DNA of 50,116 bases from positions 1 to 50,116 of the forward strand of contig JAPPKS010000034.1 of the NCBI GenBank assembly GCA_028819845.1, written 5' to 3'. The notes under the pieces were generated by a model. It made no database searches. It had not been told where the DNA came from and worked only from the letters and a program-made list of their open reading frames with translations. This stretch comes from Candidatus Poribacteria bacterium. GTDB lineage: Bacteria; Poribacteria; WGA-4E; PCPOR2b. This document shows positions 1 through 9,383 of this stretch, one piece after another. The first letter of the stretch is position 1, and each line of letters begins with the position of its first letter. The position numbers were made by a program, and so were the translations under genes.

Positions 1-138
1 GAAAAACGTAATTGCATAAAGCAAGTTTCATTCCCACACTTAACCCTGAAGAACCTTACCGTCAAAACGGAAACTTCAAGCGGCGCAATTTTCGTTCAGT
101 AAGGCAGTTGAAACACTCAAAATCTAAAGGAGATTGAA

Positions 139-1059
139 ATGAAAAATCAGGAGCCTTCACAAACAGGCGATCGTTCCTATTCACCCCCAGAAGAACCTGA
201 ACGCGGCTCATCAAAATGGGGCTACGATGATGAGCGCGGCGCAGCCAACATGATGACTTCGGAGAAAGTATTGGAATCCATCAGCTTAATCAAAGAAGGA
301 AAAACCTATCAGCTTGGCCGCATTTACGAAAAAGGCATGCCATGGTCGTGGGAGTTAGAAATCCCGGTCTCACCAACATCGCCCCCGCAAGGTATAAACC
401 AATCAACCGGTTTCCATGAACGGTTGGACATTGCTAATATTCATGTGGGAACGCACATGGACGCTTTAGTCCATGTCGGAATTGGAGACTCGTTCTACAA
501 CGGATTCGATCGGCGAGAGTTGTTCACCTCCGAAGGAGTAACCAAACTCGGAATCGAACAAGTGGGTGTTTTTTTGACCCGAGGAATCCTACTCAACATT
601 CCGTCTCTCAAGGGGAAACCCGCGCTCGAAAAAGATTATGAAATAACCGATGAAGACTTGAATCACGCGTTGCAGAAACACAATCTGCAAATCCGCTCCG
701 GGGATGTGGTCTTAATTCATACCGGATGGGGCAGCCGCTGGCGGGATAACGATTCGGAACACGGTTATTTGAGTGGAGAACCCGGACTTGGCGTTTCTGC
801 CGCCCACTTCCTTGTTCAACAGCAGATAGTGCTCGTTGGTTCAGACAACTGGGGCATTGAGGTCTTACCAACCAAAGAACATGACGCCTTTTGTCCTGTG
901 CATCAGATTTTATTAACCGTGAATGGTATATACCTGCTAGAAAACTTGAACACCACTGAAATGATTCGAGATAATGTCTATGAATTCGCGTTCTTTTTCG
1001 CGCCTATACCGATAAAAGGGGCAACCGGCTCATTCGGCAATCCTGTCGCCGTCTGTTAA
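139..1059 (+). CDS. Cyclase family protein (kynurenine formamidase-like metal hydrolase)
   Basis: A 306-residue cytoplasmic protein of the cyclase/kynurenine-formamidase fold (PF04199 type). Residues 102-112 read HVGTHMDALVH, the family metal-binding signature HxGTHxD with a further His; in the family these residues bind Zn or Mn and the enzymes hydrolyse formamides, cyclic amides or related esters. Length and the motif position agree with the family. The start is set by AAAGGAG about 7 bases upstream of the ATG. The first 30 residues are polar and look unstructured. No signal peptide is visible. The substrate cannot be told from context: the next genes are a decayed and an intact copy of a large membrane protein, which could be a transporter for a related compound (inference). 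The 138 bases before the gene show no other feature. Confidence 0.88.
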   Translation: MKNQEPSQTGDRSYSPPEEPERGSSKWGYDDERGAANMMTSEKVLESISLIKEGKTYQLGRIYEKGMPWSWELEIPVSPTSPPQGINQSTGFHERLDIANIHVGTHMDALVHVGIGDSFYNGFDRRELFTSEGVTKLGIEQVGVFLTRGILLNIPSLKGKPALEKDYEITDEDLNHALQKHNLQIRSGDVVLIHTGWGSRWRDNDSEHGYLSGEPGLGVSAAHFLVQQQIVLVGSDNWGIEVLPTKEHDAFCPVHQILLTVNGIYLLENLNTTEMIRDNVYEFAFFFAPIPIKGATGSFGNPVAVC

Positions 1060-1107
1060 GCGCATCACCGTCCGAGCTATTCCGAAGAAAATTCGGAATT
1101 TCGCAGC

Positions 1108-1756
1108 ATGCGAAGAAATTTGACCGCGAACGCCGCAAATCCCTCCCATGTGACATTGCGCGCGACCCTGATTGGCGTCGTACTCATCATCGTGAACGCA
1201 CTCTGGATTTATAACATGGAAATCGTTCGCTATTCACCGGAAACCACAACTGCCGTGCTAATTCTGAACGCAGTAATATGGCTAATCGCTTTAATCATAC
1301 TCAACGTCTTCTTGCAGCGATTCCTGCCCCGACACGCATTCACCCAGGGCGAGTAGAACTGGTCTCGGTTGGGTATTCTATGGCACTCTGGAACGTTGGC
1401 TGGTCTATCCCAGCGGTGTGAATCACCCAGTCGTGGCAACCGTCGCACAGGGCTGCATTGTTGTCCTGTTTCTTGCCTTTATGCGTTCGCGTTTTCTATG
1501 GTGGGCGCTGCACCCGGTCGGATATCTTATGGGAAATGACCACACAATGAACTATTTGTGGATGCCGTTCCTCATTGGATGGCTGGTAAAATCCATTGAC
1601 CTTAAATACGGGGGCTTACGCGCTTACCGTAAAACCATCCCCGCGGCGGTTGGCATAATCCTAAGAGATTTCGTGTCAATGACAATTTGGAGTGTCATCG
1701 GCATTATTCTTGATGCGCCCACCTATTCCCACTTTTGGCACCCGATTCGGAGATGA
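1108..1756 (+). pseudogene. Decayed tandem copy of the DUF6785-type membrane protein gene
   Basis: Bases 1108-1353 match the 5' end of the intact gene at 1941 (about 20 mismatches in 246 bases, counted by eye, roughly half of them silent). A TAG stop follows at 1354. From about 1357 the sequence resumes homology with the 3' end of the intact gene (its 3482-3881), but in another reading frame, running to 1756. The central ~1.29 kb of the intact gene (about 2188-3480) is missing. Flanking DNA is also shared: about 30 bases upstream, and downstream to about 1835 (matching 3882-3960), so a whole gene with its flanks was duplicated. Only the first TM region and the C-terminal domain remain, and no single protein can be made from it. 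Confidence 0.88.
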
Positions 1757-1940
1757 TTGACAGGACAGGATAATTATTGTATCTTTATATTCCGGCCTCG
1801 AAATGAAATTCGGCTATAGTTGTTTCGGCTTTAGAAGCGGCAGCTCTAAGAAATGTAGCGGATTCATTTGTGCCCCAACTTAGATTGAAATTGTTGTGCA
1901 TCGGCAGCCGATTCATTCCAAAAATCAGGAATTTCGCATT

Positions 1941-3881
1941 ATGCGGAAAAATTTGACCGCGAACGCAGCAAAACCCTCCCATGTGACATTGCGCGCGACC
2001 CTGATTGGTGTGGTGCTCATCATCGTGAACGCTTTCTGGATTTACAACATGGAAATCGTTCGCTATTCACCGGAAACCACAACTGTCGCGCTAATTCTGA
2101 ACGCGGTAATCTGGTTAATCGCTCTAATCACACTCAACGTCTTCTTGCAGCGATTCCTGCCTCAGCACGCATTCACCCAGGGCGAGTTGATGGTGATATA
2201 CGTGATGATGGCGATTGGAGCAGTGATTTGCGGGTTAGAGTTCATAGAAACCCTCGTCCATATCATCGGGCATCCAGTAGCATATGCTACCCCTGAAAAC
2301 GACTGGGCAAACCTCTTCATTACACATCTGCCCAAATGGCTCATCCTTCACAGCGAGGGTGCCGTCAAGGACTATTATACGGGTGAATCTACATTATACA
2401 CCGCCGAACATATCCGCGCTGTAATCACTCCTGTTCTCGCTTGGGGATTCTTCGCCTTCGTTCTTGTTTCAACCCTTGCGGTAATTACCGTATTCTTCAG
2501 GAGTCAGTGGATTAACGCTGAAAGGCTTACATATCCGATTATCCAAATTCCGCTTGAGATGACACAAGATACATCACAATTCTTCAAGCGGCGCGCGATG
2601 TGGACCAGCTTCACAATTGTGCTAGGTTTCCAGATTTTCAACGGTCTCTACTTCTTCTTCCCGCAAGTGCCCCACGTTCCCATCTGGTACGTCGACTTCG
2701 GCCATCTTTTTAGGGACAAACCGTGGACTGCGATGGGCATGACGCGCGTCTCTTTTTACCCCTTTATGATTGGCTTAGTCTATTTCAGTCCGTTAGACCT
2801 TTCACTGTCAGCTTGGTTTTTCTTTCTCGTTTGGAAAGCTGAACTAGTCGTCAGGTACATAATGGGATGGGCTATTCCTGCTGGGATGGCATTCAATCAC
2901 CAAGCCAGCGGCGGCGCTTATCTCGCCATCTGTTTGCTAGCAATCTGGGCGAGCCGAAAGCGGTTGAGTCAAATTTTGAAAAAGGTCTTTGTGGGCGGGA
3001 CACAATTGGATGAAAGTTCTGAGCCAATCCCCTTTCGGCTGGCTTTCATTGGCGTGGTATTCGGCTTAGTCATCCTAATCTGGTTCTGTTATATGGGCGG
3101 CATGTCGCTCTGGGTAGCTTTTCTGTTCTTCGCGCTTTACGGCGCAGTCTCCATCTGCGTTACCAAGCTGCGCGCCGAGTTGGGGGCGCCCGTACACTAC
3201 TACCCAGAAATCGGACCAAGCAACCTCCTGTATTATTCACTTGGCACACGTAGACTCGGAGCAAAGAACCTCGGCATGATGGCACTGCTCCGATGGTTTT
3301 CCCTCGCAAACAGGAACAATCCCATGCCGCACCAAATGGAGGCTTTCAAAGTCGCCGAACGCACTGGAATCGACAACAGAAAGCTCTTGGCCGCCATCAT
3401 CTTAGCAGTCGGCGTCGCTATCACCGCTGCGCTATGGGCATCGCTTCACACGCTTTTCGATTTCGGAGCCGCTAAAGGCAGAACCTATCTTGGGTGGATT
3501 ACCTATGGCGCTCTAGAACGTTGGCTGGTCTATCCCAGCGGCGTCAATTACCCAGTCATGGCAACCGTCGCACAGGGTTTCGTTGTTGTTCTGTTTCTTG
3601 CATTTATGCGGTCTCGTTTTCTATGGTGGTCGCTGCACCCCGTCGGTTATCTCATGGCAAATGACCATACAATGAATTATCTGTGGACGCCGTTCCTTAT
3701 TGGATGGCTCGTAAAATCCATTGTCCTTAAATACGGAGGATTGCGCGCTTATCGGAAGACCATCCCCGTGGCTGTCGGTGTCATCCTGGGTGATTTCGTG
3801 TCAATGACAATTTGGAGTGTCATCGGCATTGTTTTCGACGTACCCACCTATTCCCACTTTTGGCACCCGATTCGGAGGTGA
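1941..3881 (+). CDS. DUF6785/DUF6784-type polytopic membrane protein, possible transporter
   Basis: A 646-residue integral membrane protein with many hydrophobic segments. The N-terminal block (RATLIGVVLIIVNAFWIYNM, then ...HAFTQGELMVIYVMMAIGAV) and the C-terminal block (TPFLIGWLVKSIVLKYGGLR) match what I recall of the DUF6785 and DUF6784 families, which resemble oligopeptide-transporter-like proteins; the family function is not established. I chose ATG 1941 rather than an upstream in-frame ATG at 1896 because the homology with the decayed copy starts there (MRKNLTANAA versus MRRNLTANAA) and a GGA-rich stretch (CAGGA, 1926-1930) precedes it. The gene sits between a cyclase-family hydrolase and a PhyH dioxygenase. 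A transport role for a small molecule is inference. Confidence 0.8.
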   Translation: MRKNLTANAAKPSHVTLRATLIGVVLIIVNAFWIYNMEIVRYSPETTTVALILNAVIWLIALITLNVFLQRFLPQHAFTQGELMVIYVMMAIGAVICGLEFIETLVHIIGHPVAYATPENDWANLFITHLPKWLILHSEGAVKDYYTGESTLYTAEHIRAVITPVLAWGFFAFVLVSTLAVITVFFRSQWINAERLTYPIIQIPLEMTQDTSQFFKRRAMWTSFTIVLGFQIFNGLYFFFPQVPHVPIWYVDFGHLFRDKPWTAMGMTRVSFYPFMIGLVYFSPLDLSLSAWFFFLVWKAELVVRYIMGWAIPAGMAFNHQASGGAYLAICLLAIWASRKRLSQILKKVFVGGTQLDESSEPIPFRLAFIGVVFGLVILIWFCYMGGMSLWVAFLFFALYGAVSICVTKLRAELGAPVHYYPEIGPSNLLYYSLGTRRLGAKNLGMMALLRWFSLANRNNPMPHQMEAFKVAERTGIDNRKLLAAIILAVGVAITAALWASLHTLFDFGAAKGRTYLGWITYGALERWLVYPSGVNYPVMATVAQGFVVVLFLAFMRSRFLWWSLHPVGYLMANDHTMNYLWTPFLIGWLVKSIVLKYGGLRAYRKTIPVAVGVILGDFVSMTIWSVIGIVFDVPTYSHFWHPIRR

Positions 3882-4055
3882 TTGTAATAACTAGATTACT
3901 CTCATATCTTAATATTCCGGACTCGAAATGAAATTCGGCTGAAGTTGTTTGGGTTTTAGAGGTAACCGCAATGCTTAAACAAGTTTTTTTGTCCATTTTC
4001 ATGGAATGAAGACTATGAATCTCAACTTCAAACTTTTTCCTACGAGGATATTACC

Positions 4056-4889
4056 ATGGAACTTACAAACCGGGAGCGGTACAGCATACCGCAGAGAACG
4101 TATGACTGCGAGCCGACCCTGACAGACGGGCAGATTTTACAGTTTTGCACAACGGGCTTTCTCGTGTTAAACGGGGTAGTGCCTGACGAGATAAATCGCA
4201 AGGCAATTGAGTACCTCGACGCAAACACCTATTATGAACCAACCGAAATTTTAAGGGATGACTGGTTTGTTGAGAATGTAATTCTTAATACCCAAGCGGC
4301 AGGCGCCGTTCGGTCATTGCTTGGGATGAACTTTGGCTTGCCGATTCTTATGAGCCAACATCGCGGCGAATGCCCGTCACCGTCTCAGAGATGGCATAGG
4401 GATGGCGGTTCAAAGTGCGGTCCGGAGGTGAACTATCTTCAGGTGTTCTATTATCCGCAAGATACGCCTCCTGAATTAGGACCCACCGAAGTATTGCCCG
4501 GTTCGCATGTTAACAATTGGCCGGCACGCTATATGCAACACTATGGCGGCATTCGAGATGGCGTCAAAACCGCTTCACCCGCGGGGTCAATTTTCATCAC
4601 TGTCTATTCGATTTGGCACCGCCGCGCAGCCTCAACGGGGTCGGCAGTGCGCCATATGATGAAATACAACTACTGGCGCACCGAGCCGCCGGTTCGGGAT
4701 TGGGTGCGTGAACCCGATTTTGACTTCCATTCGGCAACATACGGACCGATAGAGACTGCGCGTATGTTCTACTGGCTCTCCGGGAAAATTGATGAGTTTA
4801 GGTTTATTGGCGGACAGGCATGGCCATCGGGGAATAGGGATTGTAACTACAAACCTTACGGGTTTCCGTCTGGTCCTGCGCGCTGGTAG
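4056..4889 (+). CDS. Phytanoyl-CoA dioxygenase (PhyH) family protein
   Basis: A 277-residue member of the Fe(II)/2-oxoglutarate-dependent PhyH family. The iron facial triad is visible: H114-x-D116 in WHRDGG and a distal His188 in YSIWHRRAAST. Between them lies the usual LGPTEVLPGSH turn. Nearby arginines (R190, R199) could bind the 2-oxoglutarate carboxylate. The start ATG has GAGGA (4044-4048) at normal spacing. The protein is soluble with no signal peptide. Such enzymes hydroxylate very diverse substrates, so the substrate is unknown. A second, only distantly similar PhyH gene lies at 13734-14501. The 174-base gap upstream contains the shared 3' flank of the duplicated membrane-protein gene. 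Confidence 0.9.
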   Translation: MELTNRERYSIPQRTYDCEPTLTDGQILQFCTTGFLVLNGVVPDEINRKAIEYLDANTYYEPTEILRDDWFVENVILNTQAAGAVRSLLGMNFGLPILMSQHRGECPSPSQRWHRDGGSKCGPEVNYLQVFYYPQDTPPELGPTEVLPGSHVNNWPARYMQHYGGIRDGVKTASPAGSIFITVYSIWHRRAASTGSAVRHMMKYNYWRTEPPVRDWVREPDFDFHSATYGPIETARMFYWLSGKIDEFRFIGGQAWPSGNRDCNYKPYGFPSGPARW

Positions 4890-5093
4890 ACATTTGGTTT
4901 TTTATAACCTAGGCTGTCTAATACCCAAAGGACAGCGGCAGATACGTCTTTCATCAACATGTCGGAAATGCTAAAATAGAGCAAACACTAATTTTGGAGA
5001 GTTGGACGAAGCCGTGAAACTGATGATTTTACCACGGTTTCTTAATTTCCGAGTTCGCGGTTAACTCATGTCTTTCAAGCGGAGGTACCGATT

Positions 5094-5744
5094 TTGAAGC
5101 ATAAACCAACTGAACTGTATCTGGTCGGCGGCATCACAGGGTTGCTCGGCGGCATTTTCATGTTCATGCCGAGCTATCTGTCCATATTTCATGTGCACGC
5201 GGCGCATCTTGGAAGCCCAGATTTGAAACTCGTTGGCATCGCACACGGCTTTAGCGTTGTCAGTCTCATCTTAATCACGCCGGCGGTCTTCGCACTATTT
5301 GCGCTGCTGAAATCAACCTCGGCAACTCGCAGCTACTTAGGGCTCGGTTTCGCCCTTCTTTGGATTGGCATTGGTATTGTGGGACACCTCTCCCAAACAG
5401 CACCGCTGCGAACACTGAGCGAATTTTACGACAAACCGCCATCTCGTGAAACCGCAATGTTGATTTATCATTTTTCTGAAGAGTTCTGGGAAGCGCTTTC
5501 GCGGACAAGCACGTTCTTTGCAGTTCTCATGTCCTTATGTTACGGCTTGGCGCTGATTAAGAGTTGGAATCGCCCTTCAGGTTATCTGTTCCTGCTCGCG
5601 ATTATTGCCTTCCCCATCGGGTTCTTGATTCCCCAAATTGATGTTCAATTGCATATCATTCTACGCAGTCTAGGATTCATTTTTGCCGCCGGTGCGTTAA
5701 TCAAGATTGCAGCTTCAAAAGCGGAATCGGATGCCACTGTATGA
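5094..5744 (+). CDS. Six-TM membrane protein, DUF4386-like
   Basis: A 216-residue protein that is mostly hydrophobic, with about six predicted membrane helices (around residues 8-28, 45-68, 80-100, 135-155, 162-180 and 187-205). I see resemblance to DUF4386-type small membrane proteins but no decisive motif, so the family call is tentative. The start is a TTG at 5094: GGAGGT lies at 5081-5086, 7 bases before it, and no ATG exists before residue 22 in this frame. The C-terminus KIAASKAESDATV is cytoplasmic-like. Neighbours give no functional link. The 204 bases between 4889 and this gene carry nothing recognisable. Confidence 0.7.
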   Translation: MKHKPTELYLVGGITGLLGGIFMFMPSYLSIFHVHAAHLGSPDLKLVGIAHGFSVVSLILITPAVFALFALLKSTSATRSYLGLGFALLWIGIGIVGHLSQTAPLRTLSEFYDKPPSRETAMLIYHFSEEFWEALSRTSTFFAVLMSLCYGLALIKSWNRPSGYLFLLAIIAFPIGFLIPQIDVQLHIILRSLGFIFAAGALIKIAASKAESDATV

Positions 5745-5813
5745 TTTGGTTGCGTCTCGATTTTTATGCCAAATCTTTTCTTAGCAACAATTTTGGACTC
5801 CGAAGATACGCGG

Positions 5814-5843
5814 TATAAGGCGCTATAAGGCGCTATAATGCGG
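5814..5843 (+). repeat. Three 10-bp tandem units ahead of the ankyrin gene
   Basis: TATAAGGCGC occurs twice in tandem (5814-5823 and 5824-5833), followed by TATAATGCGG (5834-5843). The last unit contains a perfect -10-like TATAAT, but no -35 hexamer stands at a proper distance. It may be a promoter-region microrepeat for the gene starting at 5928. Confidence 0.55.
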
Positions 5844-5927
5844 AAAAATGTGGACGTTTGAGCTGTCAATACTGCGCATTTTGCAATAAGAGATCCGCAA
5901 GACGTCTTGCGTTTAAGGGGAGGATAC

Positions 5928-6455
5928 ATGAACGCAACCTTTGAAGCCGCTGTCGAGGCAATTATCGCCGGCGATTTAACGAAGTTGTCCGAGTTGCTTG
6001 CCGCCAATCCAAATCTTGCTAAAGCACGCTCCGCCAGAGTTCATCGCGCCACTTTGCTGCATTACGTATCGGCAAACGGAGTCGAGGACGAACGCCAAAG
6101 CACGCCGAAAAATGCCGCGGAGATTGCAAAGACTTTGATTGCCGCGGGCAGCGACGTTGATGCCACTTTTCTGGATGGAAAGAGCGGGACAACGCCTTTG
6201 GTGTCCCTCGTCACCAGTGTTCACCCGCACAATGCCGGCGTTGCGGCGGATTTAGTCAAGATTTTCGTTGACGCAGGCGCGAAGGTGGAAGGACTAAATG
6301 ATGATGGAGAGCCGCTGCGCCTTGCAATTGAGTTTGGCTATGCTGCGTCCGCCGAAGCGCTTATTGAAGCAGGCGCATCAATTAATCAGTTGCAAAATTA
6401 CCGTGCCGGAAGCCAGGCTGCGGAAGACGTAAAACAACGGTATATGAAAAAGTAA
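5928..6455 (+). CDS. Ankyrin-repeat protein
   Basis: A 175-residue soluble protein. It begins MNATFEAAVEAIIAGDLTKL and carries about three to four ankyrin-type units, with hallmarks such as LLAANPNLAKAR, LLHYVSANG, ALIAAGSDVDATFLDGKSGTTPL-like turns, GAKVEGLNDDGEPLRLAIEFG and ALIEAGASINQLQ. Ankyrin repeats bind other proteins; the partner is unknown. The start is ATG 5928 because a strong AAGGGGAGG (5914-5922) stands just before it; an in-frame TTG at 5907 lies upstream of that ribosome-binding site and is not needed. There is no signal peptide. The gene stands alone, with about 180 bases of intergenic DNA on each side. Confidence 0.85.
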   Translation: MNATFEAAVEAIIAGDLTKLSELLAANPNLAKARSARVHRATLLHYVSANGVEDERQSTPKNAAEIAKTLIAAGSDVDATFLDGKSGTTPLVSLVTSVHPHNAGVAADLVKIFVDAGAKVEGLNDDGEPLRLAIEFGYAASAEALIEAGASINQLQNYRAGSQAAEDVKQRYMKK

Positions 6456-6645
6456 ACGGCAGCGGCATTGTAAACGTGGACACCAACTCAAATGGTTTAC
6501 CAAATTATCGCCGAGATGTGCTGTTTATAATACATCACGGTCGTGTAGAAAGGCGTCGTCATCAACTTTCCTAGATTTTTTTTTACGTCTCGCAATTAAA
6601 GATTGGTCAAGGGCGTTGGTACAGTCAAAACATGGAGGCAGTAGA

Positions 6646-7629
6646 ATGAAAATTCTAAGGCTCTGGGGCGCACTTGCTTTTCTAGCTGTTGTATTGTTTC
6701 TTATCGCGATCGTTCTCAAAATCCGTCCTAACAAATCAAGCGAACTGCTAGAAATATCGGATTCTTCAAATACACGCCAAGTAGTTGTTAGCGGAGAATT
6801 ATTACAGCAACAAATACAACAACAGATTGAGCGAAAATCGAATTCAGACCAACAATCGGTTAAAAACACTACCATCAACGATGCGAGTGAAGGTTTAGAA
6901 GAACTCAACATGTGGCTTGAATCGCTTGGTGAGTCGGTTGATAATCCGGATGATAAACGGTATGGAGACGTGTTAAACTGGGAGACAAACTGGCCGGCAA
7001 CGGGCATATATTATGCGCGCGATTACTTGCGTTATGTATTGGATGATAGTCCCTTCAGAGACGAAATTAAATCCATGGTCTCCATGAATCCTGACGCTAC
7101 ATTTGAACAATTGAATCCAATGGATCCCAACTCGGGTGTTACGTTTCATGCGATAGATGGTACTGTAATTCCAGCGTCCCATCTTGAGAGCTATCATAGC
7201 CGATTAGCGAAAATGCTTCTTGCAAAATGGCAAAACGAAACTTCAAGTAATTCGCGCTCTGGCATTACCGGGGATTCTTGGGATGTAGTTGACCATTTTC
7301 ATGACCTTGGTAATTCGGAATCTGAACGCACTAAAAAAATCAAAGAGATGAGTGTTGAACAGGTGATTACAGCGACACCAAAGAAGCGAGTAACGCAAAA
7401 ACAGCCAGCTGGCAGGCGGGGACACAAGCCAACGGACGACAATGGAGAATCCGAGATTTCACAAGAAGGTAAAAGCGACCAACTAGCTCCTACTGAATCG
7501 GAGAACGTTTGGCATTTGGAAACTGGTGAAGGTAGTGGTGATTCTGTTCAAATGGAAAGGGAAGATGAACCAATCGGTATGGATGACAAGTTGGGACCCG
7601 AAGACGGTCCTGAGAACTCTGAGAATTAG
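6646..7629 (+). CDS. Unrecognised membrane-anchored protein with acidic tail
   Basis: A 327-residue protein I cannot assign. It has one N-terminal membrane helix (about residues 7-26) after a short basic end, so it is probably a bitopic protein or a secreted protein with an uncleaved signal anchor. Residues 50-75 are rich in Gln and polar. Residues 80-205 look like a folded domain (…LNMWLESLG…, YYARDYLRYVLDDSPFRDE). From about 215 on it is low in complexity, first basic (KKRVTQKQPAGRRGHK) and then strongly acidic (many Glu, Asp and Gly up to the end). ATG 6646 has GGAGG at 6634-6638. A TATAAT at 6526-6531 lies upstream without a good -35. Neighbouring genes give no hint. Confidence 0.7.
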   Translation: MKILRLWGALAFLAVVLFLIAIVLKIRPNKSSELLEISDSSNTRQVVVSGELLQQQIQQQIERKSNSDQQSVKNTTINDASEGLEELNMWLESLGESVDNPDDKRYGDVLNWETNWPATGIYYARDYLRYVLDDSPFRDEIKSMVSMNPDATFEQLNPMDPNSGVTFHAIDGTVIPASHLESYHSRLAKMLLAKWQNETSSNSRSGITGDSWDVVDHFHDLGNSESERTKKIKEMSVEQVITATPKKRVTQKQPAGRRGHKPTDDNGESEISQEGKSDQLAPTESENVWHLETGEGSGDSVQMEREDEPIGMDDKLGPEDGPENSEN

Positions 7630-7815
7630 AGAAAGCCACAGGAATCAGACACCTTCTGGCTTTAATATTGGTAGTTGTTCAACTCGTATGACGCTTAAGC
7701 TGTAGCTCAGTATCGGATATTTGAAGAAGAATTGGTCCGATAACCTTCACGACACGTACGCTGTTCCGGTTGCTCTTCGTGGACAGCGATACTTTTCGTT
7801 AGGAGGCAAACATCA

Positions 7816-8841
7816 ATGAAGGCGATTGTTGCGTTAATGGTTATTTCGTTCGCCGTATTGGCATGCGGCGAAGACGAGACCGGTCTCATAAATAGCCCGC
7901 CTGTCATCGATCATGTGGTTGCGCCTGAACCAGTCGAACCCGGTGCAACTGTCGAACTGCAGGTCGTTGCGCATGATGCAGACGGCGACGCGTTGAGCTA
8001 CGTGTGGGAAGCAAAAGAAGGTAAACTTGATTCTACCACAGGGCGCGTCGTGAAATGGACAGCCCCTACCGATGCGAAATCCGCAGTTGTCGTCGTCCAC
8101 GCAAGTGACGGTGTGAACGAATCGGCTGTCAAATCAAAAAAGATAGCCATAAACCTGCAAAATTCCGCACCTGTCATCAAGAAAATCGTTGTCCCTGACA
8201 AGGTTCACGCCGGTGCGCGTATACAACTTGAAGCGATAACTGATGACGTAGATGGGGATACGCTGACCTACAACTGGGAAGCGGCGGGGTTGCTTAGTTC
8301 AGAGAATATGCCGACAACGATATGGACTGCCCCATTTGATTCGAATTCAACAACCGTTACGTTAACCGTGGACGACGGTATAAACGAATCGGTGGAAAAA
8401 TCGGCAGAGGTCATTGTCAATAACTCCCTAATTGTTCCAGGGAAGAAAGCTGCAGGCATTGAATTAGGGGATGAATTTGATCGGGTGAAAACGCTGTACG
8501 GAAAACCGGACCAGGAAAAAGGTGGAATAGTTGGCGGTCTTGATTATTGGGATATTGGGTTGTCCGTTTCCGATGATGGAATCGGGCAGGTCCGGAGCAT
8601 ACATATCTACAAGCCATTTGAGGGGGATATCATAAGGCAAGTTCGCCACAAGCCGAGTTTAGCTAAAACGTTGGGCGGCAGCGGTATCGGAAGTAACCGC
8701 AAGCGTGTTGAAACCGAATTTGGGCCCGCCGAGGAAATCAAAGACGATGGCAAGAATCACTGGTATTGGAAAAGGGGAATTAACTTTCAATACGACGAGG
8801 TTTCCAAAGTCGAGAGAATCTTCATCTTTAAGCCACACTAG
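7816..8841 (+). CDS. Lipoprotein with two PKD/Ig-like domains and a repeated C-terminal module
   Basis: A 341-residue predicted lipoprotein. The signal peptide ends in VLAC, with the lipid-bearing Cys at residue 17. Two PKD/Ig-like domains follow (about 25-110 and 115-200), each with the DGD(A/T)L(S/T)Y.WEA strand and a W(T)AP strand. The C-terminal part (about 210-341) consists of two related ~65-residue units. Both have a GI/LG start, a V...(Y/F)G.P segment, a (D)YW(D/-)..G(I/L) strand and an I.I(Y/F)KP end, which makes them look like BamE-type small modules (inference). It is probably attached to a membrane facing the periplasm or surface. GGAGG lies 9 bases before the ATG. No partner gene is adjacent. 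Confidence 0.78.
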   Translation: MKAIVALMVISFAVLACGEDETGLINSPPVIDHVVAPEPVEPGATVELQVVAHDADGDALSYVWEAKEGKLDSTTGRVVKWTAPTDAKSAVVVVHASDGVNESAVKSKKIAINLQNSAPVIKKIVVPDKVHAGARIQLEAITDDVDGDTLTYNWEAAGLLSSENMPTTIWTAPFDSNSTTVTLTVDDGINESVEKSAEVIVNNSLIVPGKKAAGIELGDEFDRVKTLYGKPDQEKGGIVGGLDYWDIGLSVSDDGIGQVRSIHIYKPFEGDIIRQVRHKPSLAKTLGGSGIGSNRKRVETEFGPAEEIKDDGKNHWYWKRGINFQYDEVSKVERIFIFKPH

Positions 8842-9049
8842 GAAATCTGTACAGGTCCTGTAAGATTCATTAGACATCTTTCCTAATTAACTCAATGTGG
8901 TTGATAAAACTGAAGCGACATCGGACTCTGGAATTATTTTGGAAAATTGTCAAATGTGTTTTCTAAACACGTCTGAAAAGACTACCTTCGATTTGACGAA
9001 CGAAGTTTCGCTCTGGGGCTTTGGCTTATGACTACTCGAGTGGCGATAA

Positions 9050-9070
9050 GGGCAACCACAAGGGTTGCCC
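9050..9070. repeat. GGGCAACC hairpin element
   Basis: GGGCAACC (9050-9057) and GGTTGCCC (9063-9070) form an 8-bp stem with a 5-base loop. The sequence continues with CCTAC. This resembles a REP-like intergenic palindrome; the resemblance to widespread bacterial repeats is from memory. Confidence 0.6.
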
Positions 9071-9364
9071 CTACAGCGTATGAACCCAATATAAGGGTGG
9101 TCTCTACACACCTGCCGCCCCTCTGGGGCTAGATGTTGAAGTGTTGCAACGATATCTATATACCTTCCGCCCCTCCGGGGCTATCGGGCGGTGGAATTAT
9201 TTTGGAAAGATGTCTATTGATGCGACACAGCAACAACAAATCTTGAGGAAAAAAGCCGCATTGGACGAGTATTACACCGAAGATCAGGTCTTTGCCGAGA
9301 CTTTCGCTATCCAGTGCAAAACTCAATGACCTGACGAGCATGTTCGCGCTCTACACCCACCGTA

Positions 9365-9383
9365 GCGGGGCGTCTTGCCCCGC
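9365..9383. repeat. GCGGGGC hairpin, copy 1
   Basis: GCGGGGC (9365-9371), a GTCTT loop, and GCCCCGC (9377-9383). The same stem with the loop ATCTT recurs at 46678-46696, so this is a dispersed element. Confidence 0.65.

Noticed and set aside
5834-5839. TATAAT as a promoter for the ankyrin gene
   Set aside because: No -35 hexamer at 16-18 bases; it is the third unit of a 10-bp microrepeat.
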